A stretch of DNA of 64,000 bases from Thinopyrum elongatum (taxonomy: Eukaryota > Streptophyta > Magnoliopsida > Poales > Poaceae): assembly GCA_011799875.1 (NCBI GenBank), contig CM022302.1, forward strand, positions 302,757,048 to 302,821,047, given 5' to 3'. How positions within the stretch are numbered: position 1 is the first letter of the stretch; the number at the start of each line of letters is the position of its first letter. The notes beneath the pieces were generated by a model that was given only the letters and a program-made list of their open reading frames with translations, did no database searches and was not told where the DNA came from. Position numbers and translations under genes: made by a program. Below, in pieces: positions 31,989 through 42,360 of this stretch.

Positions 31989-34945
31989 ATCGGATTGCTT
32001 CAAGTGGAGCTCCGTCCAGCTTTGGCTCACTTGTTCCCAGCCGACAGTCAATTCCTGAAAGGCCTCGGCGTACCAGATCTGCATTTGCTCGACGCGTCCC
32101 TGGAAATCCACCTCGGCTGCTTCGACAACTGCGGCTCTGGCGTCTACCTTCTCCTGTCGAGCATGGTGGAGCGCCTGAAGCTTGCGGAAGTTATCGCCCA
32201 TGGCCTGGAGGAGTCGATCTTCTTCGGATTTGCCGCTGCTGGCGCTTGGTTCATCAACAATCCTAAGCCCGGCAGCGGTGATGACTTCTTCATCAAAAAT
32301 TTCTCCTTCGATCGGTGCCTCAATGCTTGCCGTCCCCGGTAGGTTGACGAACAAGTTGTCTCCAACCTTGAGATACTTGCTCGATGAAGGGGCCTCAGAT
32401 GTCGATGGTTGATCTTCGGCAAGCCTCTCACCGGTGGCTGGGGGCTCTGTGGCCGGCGTAGCGCCTGGCGCTCTTGCGGCAGGAATGCCGTCAGTACGGT
32501 CATTGACCTCCTCGCCGGCCTTCTCGACAAGATTCTTGGCGGCTCCTTTGGCAGCGGCCGCGCTGGCCTTGACGGTGGCATCTTCGGTGGCCTCGCTAGC
32601 AGCAATCCTGTCAGCTTCAGCGGCAACATCTCTGGCGGTCTCCTCGATGACAACGTCGATGTCCATGTGTTCTATTACAGGGAATTCTGAAGGATGAAGG
32701 AGGGAAACAAAATCATATCAAGATCAAAGTTCAGAAAGATGAAGAAAAAATCACAAGTGCTCTGAGGCAAAGGATTACCTGCGTCGAGCTGGTGAGGGGT
32801 AGCTTCGCCTCTTCCTGCAACTTTGGTTGCCGGGGAAAGGTTGCTGGTGCCCGTGCTTGCTGGCACCTCTTCTTCCAAGATAAGCTCGTCGGTAGGAGTT
32901 CTTGTCGGGGATGCACTCGCGGGCGGTGTGGTTGATGGAGGCGGCACAATGGGGGCGTCCTCCAACGGCTCTCCCTGTAGCCGCTCTTCTCCTGCAAGCC
33001 CAAAGATGTCAGTGGCAAAGGTAGAAACCTTAGCACCCGCCAGCGGGAAACAAGTAATGGACTTACGCTGGGGGCTGTGCTGAGGGCTGCGTCGAGGGCT
33101 AAGCTCTGGGCTGATGAAGATAGTCTCTAGCACGCTCGTAGAGCTTGTCGGTGGCTCGTCGCCCATAGAGGTTTTCGCCCTCTTCGCCATCCTTTCCACC
33201 AAAGTTTCTGCCTCCCTGCAGAGACAAGACAAAGCAAGGCGATGAGATCAATTGAATTCAGAATTTGGGGAGTAAAGATTGTGACGGGACACTTACTCTT
33301 CCTCTTCCCGTCCCGGGCTGAAACCGGAGATGTAGAAGTCGACCTCCGTTGCAATGTTCATATGGGGAGGCGGAGGAGTCCTAGGTCACTTGGCTGCGGC
33401 AGGTGCAGGGGGTTGGTGCGGCTCTGCCGCCTTGACTTCCGGTGCTGTTGTATGGGACGCCCCTGCCGCCCTTGTGGTTGCCGTAGGTGCGTGTCTCGTG
33501 CGCCGCGTGGGTTGTTGACGAACCACTTGCCGCGGTGCGGCCTTGCCGGCCGCCCCCTTGCCAGGGGCTTCGCTGCTCGAAGAAGCCTGACTTGCCGGGA
33601 CGCGAGAGGCAGCTTTTTGAAGGACGCGTTTTGCCTTCTTTGGGGCTGGGGGCTCCTCCTGCAGCTGCTCTTCGGCTGCTTCCTCGCCCGATGAGCTCTC
33701 AGCGGCTGCGCCGCTCTGTTCCCCGGCAACCTCATCCTCCTCGGCAGGTTTTTCCTCTAGCACGACTTCTGCGTCGCTGGTTTCCCATTCTGTGAAGCCG
33801 ACATTGCCGGCCTCCGCGGCAAGATTCGCCTCTTCCACTCTAGTGGCAATATATGCCACTTCTTCGTAAGTGGTGGCACGGATGAGGTTTGTCTCTTCCC
33901 GGACGGGCCTCTCCGAAAAGTTGTCGAAGAACTTCTGTACCTCCTCCGCCGATGGCTCGGCGCAGGTCGCATCAAGGCCATGAGCGTTGAACATCGGCAT
34001 TGCGGCAATGATCGACCCCAGGGCGGAGTTGTTGCACAAGGGAACAATTCTTGCTGGCAATTTGTGCTTGTCTTCATGCTGGAATAGCCGGTGGCGGAGA
34101 GCGCCAAGCTGCATGATCATTAGGTTGTTGTTCAGTCCGGGACGCAGCCTCATGATATCTGCCGCGTTCTGGAACTCCCAGGCCGGTCTCCCCTTGTTCT
34201 GCAGAGGGGCGATGTGCCAGCGAAGAAAATCAGAACCTATCATCTCGACTGTGAGCCCGACGGCTTTCAAATGAAGGATCCTGGTCATGGCAACTGTGAG
34301 CTTGTCATCTTGAGCGTCAAGATCGCTCCAGTCCTCGCCGCGAACCGCCTTTTATCGTCAGGGCGAACAAAAGGGATGGGGGTCTGCTTCCTTGATCCAG
34401 CACCACTCAGACCACCATTCTTCCCACTTCTCGCGGTAAACCCCATCCGGATATATCTCCTTGTTCCATGCCCTTGGGATCCAGGCAATAGAACTGGCGT
34501 GGGCATCCCCTTTTTTGACACGAGGAATGAAACAATAGCGGAAGAGGGCGGTGTTGGGAACTACTCCAACAAAGTTTTCGCAAAGATGGGCGAAGATAGC
34601 CATGCAAGTTACGGCATTCGGCGTGAAGTCTAAGAGATGGAAGCCGTATGTATACATGATATCGTTGAAGAAATCAGAGAATGGAGGGCAGAGCCCGCAG
34701 TAAAAGTAAGCGGCGAAGAAGGGATATCTATCAGGGCCGCTTTTGAGAGAGGAACCTGGGGCCACGCGAGTCGCGGGGTGAGCTTTCGTTTCCCTCACCC
34801 ACATGCACTGGTACCGGTTCCTCAAAGCTTCCGTGTCGAGTGTCGGAGCGAAGACGACGTACTTCTTCCGCATCTTCACCAACTCACTCTCCGGGACATC
34901 GGCTTTCGTCTCCTTGCCCTTGCTCTTGCTAGCCTTGGGCGGCAT
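31977..34945 (-). pseudogene. Inner Tat antisense gene (Transposase_28 type), 3' end deleted
   Basis: Sister of the gene at 23814. It starts at 34945 (MPPKASKSKGKETKADVPES). Exon 1 is open to 34361, with the domain FFAAYFYCGLCPPFSDFF; two adjacent stops follow (TGA 34358-34360 and TAA 34352-34354), then it reopens to 33297. The 81-bp intron (33216-33296, GTAAGT..CTGCAG) has the same position and length as in the outer copy. A second intron (32687-32778, GTAATC..TTCAG) leads to HMDIDVVIEETARDVAAEAD. Another GT..AG stretch near 33067 could be an extra intron. The C-terminal coiled coil stops at WTELHLKQSD, where the internal deletion begins. Confidence 0.82.
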
Positions 34946-35098
34946 GGTGGATGCGAAGGCGGATGCCGAGGATGGAGCGGGTGTGGAGGCGATAAGCGGA
35001 TGAGGAGAAGTTCTGCTCTGGGTTCGGGAGAGAGAAGGTAATGGCGGATTTCAGATTGGAAAGAAGAGGGGGTAAAAGGGCAGCGCCTTTGCGGATTC

Positions 35099-35107
35099 CT
35101 TTTTATG
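35099..35107 (-). promoter_or_regulatory. TATA-like box of the inner antisense gene
   Basis: CCCCATAAAAAGGAATCC on the minus strand, about 155 bp before the ATG at 34945. The box and its flanks are nearly identical to 23645-23665 in the outer copy, although the two copies differ elsewhere. Confidence 0.5.
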
Positions 35108-35322
35108 GGGAAGGAGCGAGGCTGCTTCTTTTACTGCCCTATGTGAACACGCCTATAAGAGCGCGCTGCGGCCGTGGCCGTTCAGCACACGCTTCCCATG
35201 TCACGCATTCAACGCGCGTAGTGGGGAAGCGCAGTAGGCGGAATGATTACGAGCAGTTAATCCCTACCACGCGTGCCCGTGCACTGTTTGGGCCTAGCCC
35301 AACACCACCTCACACCCGTGTG

Positions 35323-35343
35323 TGGCCTAGGCCCGGGGGCTCC
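35323..35343 (+). promoter_or_regulatory. Polypurine tract, inner Tat element
   Basis: GGCCTAGGCCCGGGGGCTCC immediately before the 3' LTR. This tract primes plus-strand DNA synthesis. The same tract lies, reversed, at 23416-23435 and, in a variant form, at 8250-8268. Confidence 0.65.
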
Positions 35344-36127
35344 TGTCGGTGTACTAAATATTGGGCCTTTAGTACCCCATACTTGTGCATGGGCGGTTGT
35401 AGCCATACCTGCGGCAAGGCTTGTCGGGGAGACAGCTGAAGATTGATCCAAGGTTATCAAGGGACATTCATGCCAAGGATCGGAAGATAAGGAGGACTGA
35501 AGACCAAGGGCTCGGCTCCCGGTAAGATCTTGCCGGGGTAGCCCGGCAAGATTCACACCCGACAAGGTTCCACCACTGTGCCACCGCTCCAGTACAGCAA
35601 CCGGTCTGGCATTCTGGCCCCACTTTTGGATGCGTGGCGAGGTACTAGTGGAGGCGAGCTTAAACGGTGCTGATGGGATGGCTCCTTTTTCCATCCCCCA
35701 GAAAGTAGGGACACCTAAACGGACACCTCATGGTGCATTAAATGCATTTGTCCAGAACCGTCAGTGGTTAGGTATGGTAACCACCGTAGTTACTTTACAC
35801 CTTGCATATGAGCAGTTCGCTACTGTGGTGACCCCTTTGATCATATAAAAGGAGGCCCAAGGCAACTGCTACAGAGGAGGACGATTTTCAGCCCATTCTG
35901 CATGTGTAGCTGCTGCTTGAACTTACTGTTCATCGCAAGCGCTCCAAGAACTGGGATGAATCACAGATAATAAACTAAAGCAGGAGTAGGGTTTTACGCT
36001 GATCAGCGGTCCGAACCTGGGTAAAAATCCCCTCGCATTGATCATCGGTTCTGCTCTTTGTGCATACCTCCCCCCTTGCCGAACCGTAAAGGGGTCCCTC
36101 AGATCCCATAGGTGTCGTACGCCGACA
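35344..36127 (+). repeat. Inner Tat element 3' LTR
   Basis: 784 bp, TGTCGG..CCGACA, with TATAAAAG at 35844-35851. Compared by eye with the 5' LTR there are about 31 substitutions, mostly transitions, and one 9-bp length difference. It is followed by the target duplication CCCCC (36128-36132). Confidence 0.93.
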
Positions 36128-36132
36128 CCCCC

Positions 36133-38110
36133 GTCGTGCCGCCTCCGTCAACCACACCGCCCGCAAGCGCATCTCCAGCAAGAGCTCCTACCGACGAGCC
36201 TACCTTGGAAGAGGAGGAGCCGGCAAACATGGGCACCGGCAAGCTTTTCCCGGCAACCAATGTTGCCGGGAGGGATGAAGCCACCCCTCAACAGCTTGAT
36301 GCAGGTGACTGCTTGCCTCAGAGCACTTATCATTCTTTCCTTTATCTTTCTCTCTCTTTGTCTTCTTGAACTTCAATCTTGATCTTATTTTGTTTCCCTC
36401 CTTCGTCCTCCAGAATTCCCTGTGATGGAACACATGGACATCGACGTTGTCATCGAGGAGACCGCCAGAGATGCTGCTGCCGAAGCTGACAAGATCACTG
36501 CTAGCGAGGCCGCCAAAGACGCCACTGTCGAGGTCAGCGAAGCTGCTGCCGAGGAAGCCGCCAAGGAATCTGCCGAGAGGGCCGGCGAGGAGACTGATGA
36601 CCATACTGACGGCATTCCTGCCGCAGGAGCGCCAGGTGCTACATCGGCCACAGAGCCCCCAGCCACCGGTGAGACGATTGTCAAGGATCAACCATCGACA
36701 TCTGAGGCTCCCTCATCGAGCAAATATCTCAAGGTTGGCGACAACCTATTCGTCAACTTGCCGGGGACGGCAAGTATTGGAGCGCCGACCAAAGGGGAAA
36801 CTTTTGATGAAGAAATCATCACCACTGCCGGGCTCGAGATCATCGATGAACCAAGCGCCAGAAGCGGCAAATCTGAAGAAGATCAGCTCCTTCAGGCCAT
36901 GGGCGATAATTTCCGCAAGCTCCAAGCACTCCACCGTGCTCGAAAGGAGAAGGCAGACTCCAGAGCTGTAGTTATCGAAGCAGCCGAGGCGGATTTTCAG
37001 AAGCGCATTGAGCAAATGCAGATCTGGTACGCCAAAGCCTTTCAGGAGTTGACTGCCAGCCGGGAACAAGTGAGCCAAAGCTGGACGGAGCTCCTCCTGA
37101 GGCAGTCTAACATAGAGAAGGCGCAAGAGGAAGCTGCGCAAAGGGTTGCTGCTGAAGATGCTCTCTTGACGGAGCGCCGCATTGGGCTTGACGCTCATGA
37201 AGAAGATCTTGCCGCGCGCGAGCAAGCACTTGCTGCCAGACTCCGCGGCAAGGACGAAGAAATTGAAAAGCTTGTCGCGCAGCGGACCCAGGAGCTGGAG
37301 CAGAAGCACATGGAGGCGCTCGAAGCTTTAACTACAAATCATGCCAGCAAGCTCAAGGAAACCATCGATGCTGCCGAGGCTGCAAAGGCCACCAAGAACG
37401 AGCTGAGCAACAAAGTGAAGAAGCTAGAGGCGGATCTTGAGGAACACAGCAAGGAGCTCTCGACGCTCAAAGGTGACAGGGAGAAAACTCTCCATACCCT
37501 GGCGGAGATGCAAATTGCTATATCCGACAAGACCAAGCATCTCTCTTCAGCCAATGATGCCATTGCCGATCTGAGACTGAAGTTGACCATGCTGGAAAAG
37601 TCTCTTGAGGACGGCAGGGCCCGCGAGAAGGCCCTGAGCAAAGATCTCCAGGATGAGAGGAACTTGCTTAAGAGCGCTGCTGCCGCCCAAATTGACTATG
37701 AGAAGGGTGTGAAAATCTGGACTGATCGCCTTGTCAACACCGCGGAGAGGCTCACAGCACAACTGTCAACCATGGGCCGGGATGGTCTGCAAAACTTCAG
37801 GTATTCCTCTGAAGAAAGGATATCCCCGAGCGCCAGGCTGACCATGTTTTTCGAAAGCATCATTGATGCTCTGAAGCTGCTCCAGTCCAACCGAGCGACC
37901 CAACTGGCCAATGAATCCCGCAAGCTTTGTCGGGCCGTCCTCCGCAAGGTACTCATCACGGTGGTGCATAAGAACCCTGGAGTTGACCTCACCAACGTGC
38001 TCGACCACTTGCCGAAGGATGCATATCTCAAGGCACTTGAGGAGCTTGTCGCTCCCATCCTTGAGAAGGTAAATTCAATCAAGAGGGTTGAAGGCCAGCG
38101 CAGGGACTAG
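36133..38110 (+). pseudogene. Outer Tat antisense gene, 3' part with coiled coil
   Basis: Continues the gene broken at 25815: VVPPPSTTPPASASPARAPT, then an intron (36305-36413, GTGACT..CTCCAG) joins QLDA to EFPVMEHMDIDVVIEE. The rest (36414-38110) is open for over 560 codons: an acidic Ala/Glu-rich part, KYLKVGDNLFVNLPGTA, and from about 36890 to 37760 a long heptad-rich coiled coil (for example KKLEADLEEHSKELSTLKGD). It ends with a compact region containing LTMFFESIIDALKLLQSN and stops at 38108-38110. The intact length of this exon is notable in an otherwise decayed element. Function unknown; a structural or protein-binding role is a guess. Confidence 0.8.
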
Positions 38111-38801
38111 CCGTCTCACTTTTCCTTGCCACCGCCATTCCATGCCAAGGACAATTTAGTCTTAAGTTAGAACTGCGGCAAATATTGATGTAATATAACT
38201 TGCTATGATTGAGTACATGCATGCCATTTCCCCTGTCCGATTTCTTTCCGCATGGTATACGCCCTACGCTTTACTGGAAACTTGCTGGCGCGCAACCTCT
38301 CGCGAGCACTGGGTGCGGGACTTCAGCAGCCTGCTGGAGGTGCAGCAGCCGGCAAGACACCTTGGCGCCCTTGGTGCAGCCACTTAGACTGTTGAGCGGA
38401 CTCAAAACAAAATAAGGGCGCAACCAATTATGACAACGGTTCCTTCGCGTGCAGGTTTTCCATAGCAAGGCCGAAATCGTCTAAAGAAAATAGCCTGATA
38501 GTAAAAATTGAAAAACTTGCTCAAAGTTTCTCAACTTAGCTTTATGTGGTTGTACTTCTTCCGGCAAGACATCGATTCTGAACATCGCCCATTGGTATCC
38601 ATACCTTCCTTTCCCCCCCAGCAAACTTGCGCGCGAGGGAACCTTCTATCCCTTGAGAACAAGAAAGAAGAGAAAATAGAGATATGGAACCTTGGTGGTT
38701 CGTTAATGCTTACCGGGAGCAAGTGTCATACAATATCTCAGACAAGCATGCATATATATAAACATGGAAATCAACAAGAAATGTACAACACTTAAGCTTA
38801 T
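38111..38801. other. Spacer between convergent antisense gene and pol
   Basis: The plus-strand antisense gene ends at 38110 and the minus-strand pol frame ends at 38802. The 690 bp between them hold no domain that I can see. Both 3' ends face each other, so transcripts from the two strands could overlap here. Confidence 0.55.
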
Positions 38802-40100
38802 TCAATTGCGCACAGGGTCTGTGCCTGGCTTTGTACAAAGGATTATATGCCTTGCCGGCAAGACTCGTACAAAAGGAGGTTGTCGAGTGCCCCCGACAAC
38901 CGCGCCTTCTGGGTAGAACTTGCGAAGATGTTCGATATTCCAAGAATTGCTCACTGGAACACCATCCTCGGTCTCCAGGTGGACAGCGCCAGGCCTGGTG
39001 ACTCGTACTACCCGATAACGGCCTTCCCACTTCGGCGCCAACTTATTTGAATTCTTGGCGGACTGAATCCGCCGAAGAACAAGGTCGCCTTCCTCAAGAC
39101 TTCGGGCATGAACTTTGCGGCTATGGTAGTGGCGCAAAGCTTGCTGGTAGCGTGCAGCTCGCGTAGCAGCCTGAAGATGATCCTCCTCAAGGAGCACAGC
39201 GTCATCTTGCCACAATTGCTCTTGCTCAAGCTCATCATAAGCGAGCACTGAAGGTGACCCGTATATGAGTTCCGTGGGGAGAACTGCTTCCGCTCCGTAA
39301 ACCAGAGCGAAGGGTGTCTGGCCAATAGCTCAATTTGGTGTCGTTCTGATTGACCAAAGAACTGCCGGCAACTCATCAATCCAGCGCCTTCCGCACTTTT
39401 TCAGCTTGTCAAAAGTTCTGGTCTTGAGACCGCGCAACACTTCAGCATTAGCCCTTCCGCTTGGCCGTTGCTTCTCGGGTGGGCAACAGAGGCAAAACAA
39501 ATTTTGCCGCCAAGGTCTTGGATGTATTGCATGAAGGTGCGACTTGTGAACTGTGTGCCGTTGTCAGTGATGATCCTGTTAGGCACACCGAAACGGCAAA
39601 CTATTCCTTTAAAGAACTTCACGGCTGATTGTACTGTCACCTTCCTCACCGCTTCCACCTCCGGCCACTTTGTGAACTTGTCGATTGCAACGTACAAGTA
39701 CTCAAAGCCCCCGGTAGCACGGGGAAAAGGGCCCAGTATGTCGAGCCCCTAGACCGAAAATGGCCAGGAGAGAGGGATTGTCTGAAGAGCTTGAGCTGGG
39801 TGATCCGATTTCTTTGAATGAAACTGGCACGCTTCACACTTGGTTACTAGTGCAGCTGCATCCTGGAGAGCAGTGGGCCAAAAGAAACCTTGTTGGAATG
39901 CCTTTCCGACAAGCGCTCTTTATCCTATGTGAGAGCCACATATGCCTCCATGTATCTCTGCCAACAACTCCAGTCCATCCTCCCGAGGAATACACTTCAA
40001 TTTCACACCGTTCAGTCTCTTCCTGTACAGAATGCCATCGATGAACTGGTACATGCTAGACTGACAGGCTACTTTTTCCGCTTCTTCCTGCTCCTCAGGG
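38802..40100 (-). pseudogene. Outer Tat element integrase
   Basis: Integrase joins the DNA copy to the genome. The N-terminal zinc region is in 40050-39850. The core shows YVAIDKFTKWPEVEAV (first Asp, about 39690), IITDNGTQFTSRTF (second Asp) and RSNGQAEG (Glu). The C-terminal part has ARYQQALRHYHSRKVHARSL, LEEGDLVLRR, KLAPKWEGRYRVVRVTRPGA and SWNIEHLRKFYP. Frameshifts (near 39410 and 39250) and a stop near 39750 break it. The catalytic triad itself is present. Confidence 0.82.
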
Positions 40101-41130
40101 AGTTCTCATGTCTGAAGAAAATGGACAATGGACTGTGCCCAAGCTGGAGCATGGGGCTCGACAACTAGGACTAAAGGCATCTCTTCTACCGGGGGAACGT
40201 TTGTCTCGATGGCAAGGGCCTGATCCCCTGCTGGAGCTTGTTGTTCCCCAGCAGGCTTACCGTTGATCCCGGCAACTTCCTTGCCGGCGGCTCCCGGGAG
40301 CTCTGCCGGAAAGTACTGACCAGAATTCAACTTCCTTCTCTTTTCTTGCCTCATTGATGGTGCTACAGATGGCTGAGTTAAATGGAGCACAAAAGTTCCT
40401 GGTTCCACAGGTAACTTGAGGGCAGCGCGCTTTGACAGGTCATCTGCAATACTGTTTTCGGCACGAGGAATGTGCTTTGTTTGCAGACCATCAGAGCGCT
40501 CTTCCATTTTTCTCACTTCATCCACATAGGCTTGCATCAATCGACTCTGATAATCTTTGTTGACTTGCTTGACAACAAGCTGCGAATCACCTCTGATGAT
40601 GAGCTTCTTGATACCAAGGTCCGCTGCGATCCTGTGACCGGCAAGCAGGCCTTCGTACTCCGCAGTCTTGTTTGTCAAGCTCTCCCGGGGAAAATGCATC
40701 TGAATTACATACTTGAGGTGCTCTCTGGTGGGTGTGACAAGCAGCACGCCAGCACCGGCGCCTTGCAGCGAGAAAGCCCCGTCAAAGTACATAATCCATT
40801 CTCGATCTGTTTCCTTGCCGGGAAGAGTCGTTTCTTGAATCTCTTCGTCTGGCGTTGGGGTTCATTCCGCAATGAACTCTGCCAAGGCTCTGCTCTGAAT
40901 TGCTGAAGTACTTTCAAACTTGAGACCAAATCTTGACAGTTCAATTGCCCACTCTACAATCCTGCCGGTTGCCTCTGGATTTCGCAAAATCAGCTGCAAC
41001 GGGAAGCGAGTGACGACGGTAATCTCATGTGCTTGAAAATAATGGCGCAGCTTCCTCGATGCCATGAGAAGGCCGAAGAGCAACTTCTGCACACCAGAGT
41101 ATCTTGACCTAGCTCCCTATAAAAGGGAGC
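40101..41130 (-). pseudogene. Outer Tat element RNase H and archaeal-type RNase H
   Basis: From 41130 down: Gypsy RNase H end (LLFGLLMASRKLRHYFQAHE, RFPLQLILRNPEATGRIVEW), then the Tat-type second RNase H at 40792-40106. It shows MYFDGAFSLQGAGAGVLLVT, AEYEGLLAGHRIAADLGIKK, LIIRGDSQLVVKQVNKDYQS and RAENSIADDLSKRAALK. The second domain keeps the residues expected for activity better than the inner copy. Confidence 0.8.
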
Positions 41131-42360
41131 TGGCAAAATAAACTGGACGCTGCACCATCTTCCTCTTTTGCACTGATTCCTCTGACTACGCAGATCCTGT
41201 CTTGCCGGCACCAGACCTTGCCGGGGAAGATCCCGGCACGTCACTTGGCAGTCCTTCCATTGCCTCCTTGTCAACTTCTCTCTGTGCCACTAATGCAGCA
41301 CTAACCACTTGATTTGTTGCCGCTAGATACAATAGCAACGGCTTTTGTGGCCTAGCTACGACTAGCGTCGACGGAGAGGAAAGGTACCTCTTCAAATCTT
41401 GCAGCGCTGCCTCCGCCTCCGGAGTCCATCTCATTGGACCCACCTTCTTCAAAATTTTGAAAAAGGGCAAGGCGCGCTCAGCGGATTTGGGGATGAACCT
41501 GCTTAAGGCAGCAACGCAGCCGGCAAGACAACGTACATCCTTGACGCGTCTTGGCGCTTCAATCTGCTGAATAGCTTTGATCTTGTCGGGGTTCGCTTCG
41601 ATCCCACACTGAGATACAAAGAACCCGAGAAGCTTGCCGGAAGGGATGCCAAGCACACACTTCTCAGGATTGAGCTTTAAATTGATCTTGCGTAGATTTG
41701 TAAATGTTTCTTCTAGATCTTTTATGAGCGTTGCTTTATCCTTGGTTTTGACCACTATGTCATCCATGTATGCTTCGATATTTCTATGTAGCTGAGGCTC
41801 AAAACCAATTTGGACCGCTCTCGCAAATGTAGAACCAGCACTTTTCAACCCGAAAGGCATTCGTATAAAACAATACGTACCACATCTGGTCATAAATGCG
41901 GTCTTTTCTTCATCTTCTTTTGCCATCAAGATCTGATGATATCCCGAGTAGGCATCAAGGAACGACAGTAGGTCACAACCAGCAGTGGAGTCCACAATCT
42001 GGTCGATGCGCGGCAAGGGGAAAGGATCTTTTGGACAGGCTTTATTGATGTCTGTATAATCAATACACAGCCTCCATTTCCCATTCGCCTTGCGAACTAC
42101 AACCGGATTGGCCAACCATGTTGGGTGAAGCACTCCTCTGACCAACCCTGTCGCTTCTAACTTCCTGATTTCTTCGGCAATGAATTCTTGCCGCTCCAAG
42201 GCTTGCTTCCTCACCTTCTGCTTGATGGGCCGCGCGTGAGGACAGACAGCAAGGTGGTGCTCAATTACCTCCCTGGGAACACCGGGGATGTCAGACGGTT
42301 GCCATGCAAACACGTCGACATTTGCCCGCAGGAAGGCAACGAGCGCGCTTCCCTATTTGT
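41131..42360 (-). pseudogene. Outer Tat element reverse transcriptase
   Basis: Open from 42313 to 41186. Fingers: LVRGVLHPTWLANPVVVRKA; palm: WRLCIDYTDINKACPKDPFP, LLSFLDAYSGYHQILMAKED, RMPFGLKSAGSTFARA. The catalytic YMDD is intact at 41759-41770. The thumb/connection reads RVKDVRCLAGCVAALSRFIP and MRWTPEAEAALQDLKRYLS. A one-base frameshift near 42350-42360 separates it from gag-protease; a premature stop ends it inside the Ala/Gly-rich insert of RNase H. This is the best-preserved RT in the window. Confidence 0.88.

Larger units (their letters stand above)
25816..36127 (+). mobile_element. Inner Tat-lineage Gypsy element, 10.3 kb, nested in the outer copy
   Basis: Plus-strand element with two complete LTRs (25816-26608 and 35344-36127) and a 5-bp target duplication CCCCC (25811-25815 and 36128-36132). 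It lies in the antisense gene of a same-family element of opposite orientation. Gag to the start of integrase runs 26695-31988. The rest of integrase and the 3' part of its antisense gene are deleted at about 31988, so pol is fused tail-to-tail to the antisense gene (34945-31977). Stops in gag and RT and the YMDV change in RT make it incapable of autonomous movement. The LTRs differ at about 4 percent of positions by my count. Confidence 0.92.

Noticed and set aside
32409..32697. Ala-rich plus-strand frames at 32400-32700
   Set aside because: They are the reverse strand of the Ala/Glu-rich antisense gene exon; the same region in the outer copy is coding on the other strand.
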